Origin: Lachnospira sp. UBA4346
Lineage (GTDB): Bacteria; Bacillota; Clostridia; Lachnospirales; Lachnospiraceae
DNA length: 64,000 bases
Direction of reading: 5' to 3'
NCBI GenBank assembly: GCA_002394205.1
Contig: DGTC01000046.1
Coordinates: 4,599 to 68,598 of the forward strand
This document shows, piece by piece, positions 58,593 through 64,000 of the stretch (positions are counted from its first letter, which is position 1; each line of letters starts with the position of its first letter). Both the position numbers and the translations under genes were made by a program. The notes below the pieces were generated by a model that worked only from the letters and a program-made list of their open reading frames with translations, was not told where the DNA came from and made no database searches.

Positions 58593-59435
58593 ATGCGAGA
58601 AGTGAAGGTAGAACAGATTACAAAAAATATCAAAGAAATGTGTATTGAAGCGAATCATTATCTTTCACCGGATATGAAAAAGGTATTTGAAACAGCAGTC
58701 AAGGAAGAAGAATCACCATTAGGAAAGCAGGTACTCAGTCAGTTAGAAGAAAATTTAGAGATTGCAGCACAGGATACCATTCCAATCTGTCAGGATACAG
58801 GAATGGCAGTTGTATTTATCAAAGTAGGACAGGATGTGCATTTGACAGGTGGGGACATTACAGATGCCATTAATGAAGGTGTCAGACAAGGATATGTAGA
58901 TGGATTTCTTCGTAAGTCTGTAGTGAAAGATCCAATTTATAGAGAAAATACGAAGGACAATACGCCTGCGGTTATTCATTACAGCATTGTTCCAGGAGAT
59001 TCCATTGATATTACCGTGGCACCAAAGGGATTCGGCAGTGAAAATATGAGTCGTGTATTTATGTTAAAACCTGCTGATGGTATTGAAGGGGTAAAAAATG
59101 CCATTTTAACAGCAGTCAGAGACGCAGGTCCAAATGCATGTCCTCCGATGGTCGTTGGTGTTGGTATTGGTGGAACATTTGAAAAATGTGCCTTATTAGC
59201 CAAAAAAGCACTTACAAGAAATCTGGAGGAGTCTTCACCGGTTGCATATGTACAGGAATTAGAACAGGAAATGTTAGACAAGATTAACAAATTAGGAATC
59301 GGACCGGGGGGACTTGGTGGAACAAAGACAGCACTTGCTGTTAATATCGAAACATATCCGACACACATTGCAGGTTTACCGGTTGCAGTCAACATCTGCT
59401 GCCATGTTAACCGCCATGTACATAGAGTATTATAG
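58593..59435 (+). CDS. Fumarate hydratase class I, alpha subunit
   Basis: 280 residues from ATG 58593 after GGGAGAGAAACG; the open extension to 58470 has no start site. Iron-sulfur ligands appear as IPICQDTGMAVVF (Cys about 61) and GPNACPPMVVGVGIGGTFEK, and NICCHVNRH near the end. The protein houses the 4Fe-4S cluster and, with the beta subunit encoded next, interconverts fumarate and malate (or acts on tartrate-like acids). Clostridia use such two-subunit enzymes in a partial reductive TCA branch. Confidence 0.94.
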   Translation: MREVKVEQITKNIKEMCIEANHYLSPDMKKVFETAVKEEESPLGKQVLSQLEENLEIAAQDTIPICQDTGMAVVFIKVGQDVHLTGGDITDAINEGVRQGYVDGFLRKSVVKDPIYRENTKDNTPAVIHYSIVPGDSIDITVAPKGFGSENMSRVFMLKPADGIEGVKNAILTAVRDAGPNACPPMVVGVGIGGTFEKCALLAKKALTRNLEESSPVAYVQELEQEMLDKINKLGIGPGGLGGTKTALAVNIETYPTHIAGLPVAVNICCHVNRHVHRVL

Positions 59436-59599
59436 AATTTTTATAAGAATCCTTTAGAAAATTGGATAAGGATTTTGGTTGAAAAACAGTGTTGTTTGTT
59501 AAGAATTGTTGTTTGATGTAGAATGTTTAGAAATCAATATGTTGTAACAGTTGAAAATGATGAGAAAAGAATGAAATAGAAGATAGATTGGAGAAAAAT

Positions 59600-60154
59600 A
59601 TGGATAAGAAGATACAGGCACCAATAAGTGATGCAGATGCAAAAGAATTGAGAGCAGGGGATTATGTATATATTACAGGAACGATTTATACAGCCAGAGA
59701 TGCAGCACATAAGAGGATGGCTGAAGCATTAGCGAACAATGAACCGTTGCCAATTGATATGGAACACAACATCATTTACTATATGGGACCGTCTCCGGCA
59801 AGAGAAGGCAGACCAATCGGTTCTGCAGGTCCAACAACAGCGAGCAGAATGGACAAGTATGCACCGGATTTGTTAGATTTGGGATTAAAAGGAATGATTG
59901 GAAAGGGCAAGCGTTCTGAGGCAGTCAAAGATGCAATTGTAAGAAATGGAGCGGTGTATTTTGCAGCAGTTGGCGGAGCAGGTGCGCTTCTTTCAAAGAG
60001 AATCATTTCTTCCGAAGTAATTGCATATGATGATTTGGGAACAGAGGCAATTCGTAAATTACAGGTAGAAGATTTTCCGGTAATTGTTGTGATAGACAGT
60101 GAAGGAAATAATCTCTATGAAACAGCAGCCAAAGAATATTGCCGCCTTTCATAA
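59600..60154 (+). CDS. Fumarate hydratase class I, beta subunit
   Basis: 184 residues from ATG 59600 after TTGGAGAAAAAT. Recognisable family stretches are LRAGDYVYITGTIYTARDAA, IIYYMGPSPAREGRPIGSAG with PTTASRMDKY, and IGKGKRSEAV. The segment GAVYFAAVGGAGALLSKRII completes the active site shared with the alpha subunit. The 165-base gap after alpha holds no clear terminator, so the two are likely one transcript. Confidence 0.94.
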   Translation: MDKKIQAPISDADAKELRAGDYVYITGTIYTARDAAHKRMAEALANNEPLPIDMEHNIIYYMGPSPAREGRPIGSAGPTTASRMDKYAPDLLDLGLKGMIGKGKRSEAVKDAIVRNGAVYFAAVGGAGALLSKRIISSEVIAYDDLGTEAIRKLQVEDFPVIVVIDSEGNNLYETAAKEYCRLS

Positions 60155-60266
60155 AATCAACAAGTGGAATTGTCAAACATTTCGGCAAGAGAGAGTCATT
60201 ACAAAAGATAGAAATTGAAAGAATGAAATCTAGTAAGTGTAAAAATAACAAAAAGGGACAAGAATT

Positions 60267-61655
60267 ATGATAAAAATAAGCAATGTACCAGAACAGAAGA
60301 AAAAGATACTTTCAACAACACAGGTTATTATATTGGGCTTTTTGTTTATTGTACTATTCGGAGCGGCCATTCTTACATTGCCGATTGCGGCAGCAGATGG
60401 ACATGCGACTCCATTTATAGATGCACTGTTTACAGCAACGACATCTGTATGTGTAACAGGACTTGTTACCGTGCCAACAGCCATTCATTGGAGTTTGTTT
60501 GGAAAGGTTGTAATATTGGTTCTCATTCAGATTGGAGGACTTGGTGTAGTAGCAATGACGATGTTAATCCTGATGATGCTTGGAAAGAAGTTGTCACTCG
60601 GATATCGAAAACTTATCGGTGATAGTTTTAATTTGGATACCCTTTCAGGAATTGCAGTATTTCTAAAAAAAGTCGTTCTTGGAACTTTTATTGTGGAAGG
60701 CATTGGTGCGTTCGGATATGCTCCGGTATTCATACGGGATTATGGTATTATTCAAGGAATTTGGTATTCTATTTTTCATGCGATTTCTGCGTTCTGTAAT
60801 GCGGGAATTGATATTCTTGGAGAAAATAGTCTTGTGCCTTACGTGCATCATGTCTGGGTTAATTTTGTAACAATGTTTTTGATTATCGTTGGTGGAATCG
60901 GCTTTATTGTCTGGTGGGATGTGGCAAATGTACTTCGTTACAAATATGGTAAACACAATCATGAGAAAGTAGGACGATCTCATTTATCTTTACATAGCAA
61001 AGTTGTACTAAAAATGACAGCAAGCCTGATTATTGCAGGTGCAGTATTATATTTAGTCTTTGAATTTCATAATAGTGATACCATCGGAACCTTCACATTG
61101 CCACAAAAGATTCTTGCATGTCTGTTTCAATCTGTAACGACAAGAACAGCAGGCTTTGCATCAATTTCTCAGAAAGGATTAACAGCACCCTCTGTTTTAG
61201 TTACGGTTGTATTGATGTTTATTGGAGGTTCTTCTGTCGGAACAGCAGGTGGTGTGAAAACAGGAACGATTGCAGTATTGTGTATCGCAGTATTATCAAC
61301 CGTTCGAGGGCAGAATGATGTAACAGCACATCGCAGAAGAATTTCTGAAACAACAGTTCGAAAGGCACTTTCAGTTGTGATGATTAGTGGAATTGTAAGC
61401 ATTATCGCATTAATGATTATGTATTTATTTGTAAATGGTTCTGCGATTGATATTTTATTTGAAGTATACAGTGCATTAGGAACGGCAGGTTTATCGAGAG
61501 ATTTTACAGCAAGTATGAATCTGATTGGAAAAATAATCATTTGTATTTGTATGTTTCTTGGAAGAATTGGACCAATGTCTATGGTACTTGCATTTACGAT
61601 GAAAAATACGCAGGGAGCAGTGCGATATGTGGAGGAAGATATTACAGTTGGATAA
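60267..61655 (+). CDS. ktrB: TrkH/KtrB family potassium uptake protein
   Basis: 462 residues, with four membrane-pore-membrane units. Pore signatures are visible: TSVCVTGLVT (first filter), AISAFCNAGIDI (second), TTRTAGFASI (third) and SALGTAGLSRDF (fourth). The gate-type segment GGSSVGTAGGVKTGTIAVL is also present. It moves potassium (with sodium in KtrB relatives) across the membrane and needs the RCK protein encoded 240 bases downstream. No c-di-AMP riboswitch was recognised upstream. Confidence 0.94.
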   Translation: MIKISNVPEQKKKILSTTQVIILGFLFIVLFGAAILTLPIAAADGHATPFIDALFTATTSVCVTGLVTVPTAIHWSLFGKVVILVLIQIGGLGVVAMTMLILMMLGKKLSLGYRKLIGDSFNLDTLSGIAVFLKKVVLGTFIVEGIGAFGYAPVFIRDYGIIQGIWYSIFHAISAFCNAGIDILGENSLVPYVHHVWVNFVTMFLIIVGGIGFIVWWDVANVLRYKYGKHNHEKVGRSHLSLHSKVVLKMTASLIIAGAVLYLVFEFHNSDTIGTFTLPQKILACLFQSVTTRTAGFASISQKGLTAPSVLVTVVLMFIGGSSVGTAGGVKTGTIAVLCIAVLSTVRGQNDVTAHRRRISETTVRKALSVVMISGIVSIIALMIMYLFVNGSAIDILFEVYSALGTAGLSRDFTASMNLIGKIIICICMFLGRIGPMSMVLAFTMKNTQGAVRYVEEDITVG

Positions 61656-61892
61656 GTTCCGGTTTGTGGAGGAACTCTGCCTGATAGATGGATGGACGCC
61701 TGTCGAAAAAGATGAATTCATTTTGAAAACGCAAACTCGCCACCATTCACAACTTCCTAAAAAACAGATAAAACCACACCACTGCCACTTGAGGTAGCAC
61801 TTACCATTATTGAAGAGATTCTGAGTTTGAAAAATGCAGTGAAAGAGAAACAATTTAATGTTTAGAAAAAAGAAAAATAAATGGAGAGCATT

Positions 61893-62552
61893 ATGAAAAA
61901 AAATCAAAAAGGAACAAAGTCTTATGCCGTTTTTGGTATGGGGGAATTTGGCAAGAGCGTTGCATTAGAATTGGCGCGGCTTGGGGTAGATGTTATGGCA
62001 ATTGATTCAGATGAAGAAGAACTTGCAAGTGTTGCAGAATATGTAACAGAAGCACGCGTCATGGATATTACAAATGTCAGAGCATATGAAAAATTGGGGT
62101 TGTCTAATATGGATGCGGTGGTTGTTGCAATCACAAGAAATATGAATGCAACCCTGATGGCAATCTTACAGGCACAAGAAGCAGGGGTACAGGATATTAA
62201 TGTTAAGGCATTGAATGATATTCAGGCAGAAATCTTTAGCAAGATTGGCGCAACACACATTATTATGCCGGAAAAGAGTGAAGGAAGACGACTTGCAAGA
62301 ACACTGGCACGTTCCGATATTTTTGAATTTATAGAATTAAAAGAAAATATCTGTATGTTGGAAATTTCTATGCGTAAAGAATGGATTGGAAAGACTTTAT
62401 TAGAATTAAATTTAAGAAATGCATATCATATCAATGTAATTGCAATTATCAAAGATGGCGAAGCTAATATGGCAGTAGATCCGAATTGGGTGATGTCAGA
62501 AGATGAACATCTTTTAATTGTAACGGATAAAGAGAGCGTAGGAAAATTATAA
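61893..62552 (+). CDS. ktrA: TrkA/KtrA family potassium channel regulatory protein
   Basis: 219 residues from ATG 61893 after GGAGAGCATT. The RCK-N domain is SYAVFGMGEFGKSVALELAR (GxGxxG nucleotide loop) followed by MAIDSDEEEL. The RCK-C domain lies at about 135-215 (ELKENICMLEISMRKEWIGK, VDPNWVMSEDEHLLIV). It forms a ring that opens KtrB on nucleotide binding; RCK-C domains often bind c-di-AMP. The 237-base gap from ktrB holds a small hairpin (AGTTCC/GGAACT) and no gene. Confidence 0.95.
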   Translation: MKKNQKGTKSYAVFGMGEFGKSVALELARLGVDVMAIDSDEEELASVAEYVTEARVMDITNVRAYEKLGLSNMDAVVVAITRNMNATLMAILQAQEAGVQDINVKALNDIQAEIFSKIGATHIIMPEKSEGRRLARTLARSDIFEFIELKENICMLEISMRKEWIGKTLLELNLRNAYHINVIAIIKDGEANMAVDPNWVMSEDEHLLIVTDKESVGKL

Positions 62553-62592
62553 TTGTATTGTGGTTGATGCTAAAGAGGAGGGATTGTATAAC

Positions 62593-63363
62593 ATGAATAT
62601 AGATTATAGAGGTTACAACGAATCATCCGATGCGCGTATCAATGCATTTTACTCAAATTTATCCAAAGCAGTGGAACGAGCCGATCGTCCGAAAAAGACT
62701 GCATATGAATCCATAACTGTGTCGATTCGAAAAGAATCGAACGTATTAGGATTGACGATGGTACCTTATGATAATATAGAAAGTTTCGGAATGGTTTCTT
62801 CCTATGCAGCAGAGTCAACGAAAGAAAATCCGATTATTCGTGTATCGTCTAATTATGGTGGAGAGAAGCGTGTATACAATGTTTGCGTTAATGAGGTAAA
62901 TCCGTCTATGGCATCACAGTTAGAAATGTTTGCACTGTGCAGTTATACGGATGATGTAGGAATTACAGTGCGTGGAACTTTTGGAACATACAGTAGAATG
63001 AAAACATATGCAATGAACGGATATTTAAATGATACATTTGTAGATTTACAGAATCCCAATCATGTAGGAAATGCATTTGATTGGATTAAAATGCTTCGTA
63101 CAGCAGCACAACAATATTTATTGAATGTACAAACATATAATCAGTATTTAGATGCAAATGGACTGGCAGATACCTTTACAAATTGGAAAAATAAATCATA
63201 TGCAATTGGAGCACAGACATATACATTACAACAATGGGATAAATTAATTCAGCGTATAGATCATGCGATTGAAGATATCGTGCAGGAACAGAAAGAGTAT
63301 CTTGAAGATATGGAAGAGGAAAGACTCAATTGCCTATTAGCAGATAGGTCGTATAATAAATGA
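62593..63363 (+). CDS. Unrecognised protein
   Basis: 256 residues from ATG 62593, 11 bases after GAGGAGGGA. No signal peptide or membrane helix is evident, and there are only three Cys. The first 35 residues are polar and tyrosine-rich (MNIDYRGYNESSDARINAFY). Residues about 55-150 look beta-rich. The C-terminal 60 residues are helical and acidic (LQQWDKLIQRIDHAIEDIVQ, EYLEDMEEERL). I recognise no family. It follows ktrA by 40 bases. A second frame immediately after its stop stays open for about 35 residues, so the gene may once have been longer. Confidence 0.65.
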   Translation: MNIDYRGYNESSDARINAFYSNLSKAVERADRPKKTAYESITVSIRKESNVLGLTMVPYDNIESFGMVSSYAAESTKENPIIRVSSNYGGEKRVYNVCVNEVNPSMASQLEMFALCSYTDDVGITVRGTFGTYSRMKTYAMNGYLNDTFVDLQNPNHVGNAFDWIKMLRTAAQQYLLNVQTYNQYLDANGLADTFTNWKNKSYAIGAQTYTLQQWDKLIQRIDHAIEDIVQEQKEYLEDMEEERLNCLLADRSYNK

Positions 63364-64000
63364 AAATGATTTACCGGAAATGTTTATAGACGAGCCAAAT
63401 GTTTTAAATATAAGATATAACGATAAAGAAGTATGTACGCACACAAATATAACAAAAGGCAATTCAGAATAGGAAGATTACCAGTCATTTAAGTATGTTT
63501 GCAGCAGTGAGGTAAGGGCGATAACAGATGATTCAATTTAAAATAGTATATCGAAATATCAGTGTAGCAGAGATATGAATAGAATATTAGGTAATAAGAT
63601 AGATAAATCCTTTGAAAAGAAAACGTATACAAACAGCAGTTATAAAACATCAAATAAAGAATTTATATAATATTGAAAAGAAACATAAAATATTAGATGG
63701 TTCTATAGTTTCTGCAGTTAAAGGATAAAACGCAAAACAAGTATGAAATAGCCGTTAGTAATAATAGAAGTATTTCGTTATAAATACACATGAGTATATC
63801 ATTGTAAATAAAATATAATACGATATGATACTTAGGAGAATTTGATTTCTTAAATATACTCTAAAAAGATTCCATTTCATAAAGTATGCCTATTTATAGG
63901 ATCTGTTATACTATACAAATCAGGAAGTCTATTGATTAAAGAATACGCGTACAAAATCAAAAAAGAAAATCAAATAAGTGTATATTAGTCAATGATGTGA
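63364..64000. other. AT-rich decayed region, no intact gene
   Basis: Short open stretches, such as one reading NDLPEMFIDEPNVLNIRYND to a stop near 63472 and another ending SYKTSNKEFI near 63670, are cut by stops and frame changes. They look like remains of coding sequence. I see no RNA gene, terminator or promoter that I can support. Confidence 0.5.

Noticed and set aside
61491..61907. 138-codon reverse-strand open frame in the ktrB-ktrA region
   Set aside because: It largely mirrors ktrB coding sequence, its composition (Phe, Asn, His, Ser rich) is typical of an antisense shadow, and it has no ribosome site.

Overview
The window is a low-GC Firmicute chromosome segment that spans the replication origin. 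Gene order (rnpA-rpmH-oriC-dnaA-dnaN-recF-gyrB-gyrA on one side; yidD-yidC-jag-mnmE-mnmG-rsmG and parA-parB on the other), AGGAGG-type ribosome binding sites, a short ProS of the archaeal/eukaryotic type, a DUF4446 protein, a YtvI-type sporulation permease and a DUF3881-like protein point to Clostridia, most likely a Lachnospiraceae species. A chemotaxis receptor with a sigma-28-like promoter suggests flagellar motility, and adhE and a two-subunit iron-sulfur fumarase fit an anaerobic fermenter. No species is claimed.

Layout. 1-6 kb: accessory redox genes, namely a truncated TetR regulator, a class M sirtuin, a scar of two broken genes, and a LysR-flanked cluster (flavodoxin-like reductase, nitroreductase, SDR, DUF606 transporter). 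6-12 kb: tRNA-Arg(CCT) with a degenerate copy, a chemotaxis receptor, a DUF3881-like protein and an HD-GYP protein. 11.4-18.4 kb: MacB/FtsX-type ABC exporter, adhE with an exact 17-bp-spaced promoter overlapped by a Rex-like operator, and a small phosphotransferase. 18.4-27 kb: the most unusual part. It holds a tandemly duplicated array of small membrane-anchored proteins, a lipoprotein, a headless SdpI-like gene, a frameshifted secreted amidase, a 19-residue peptide ORF, a frameshifted AgrC-like kinase with an intact LytTR regulator, and several noncoding repeat families.

27-36.7 kb: translation genes (cca, proS, serS), ytvI, DUF4446, parB, parA and three palindromic parS sites. 36.7-39.8 kb: a NarL-type two-component pair, a hairpin-dense duplicated noncoding locus, and an alpha/beta-hydrolase-fold protein that lacks the nucleophile serine. 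39.9-47.2 kb: rsmG, mnmG, mnmE, jag, yidC, yidD, rnpA, rpmH, all transcribed away from oriC. 47.3-47.6 kb: oriC DnaA boxes. 47.6-56.4 kb: dnaA, dnaN, rlbA, recF, gyrB, gyrA. 56.6-63.4 kb: two tandem esterases, a 232-bp long imperfect palindrome, fumarase alpha and beta, KtrB/TrkH and KtrA/TrkA potassium uptake, and an unrecognised protein. The last 640 bases look like decayed AT-rich sequence.

Working together: replication initiation (DnaA, DnaN, gyrase, oriC) and segregation (ParA/ParB/parS) lie side by side, with membrane-protein insertion (YidC/Jag) and tRNA modification (MnmE/MnmG) in the leftward operon. The best candidate for an undescribed system is the 18.8-26.5 kb array. Its repeated membrane proteins, SdpI-like protein, secreted amidase, peptide ORF and Agr-like signalling pair look like a peptide-controlled antagonism/immunity or cell-envelope locus undergoing duplication and decay. 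That reading is inference.
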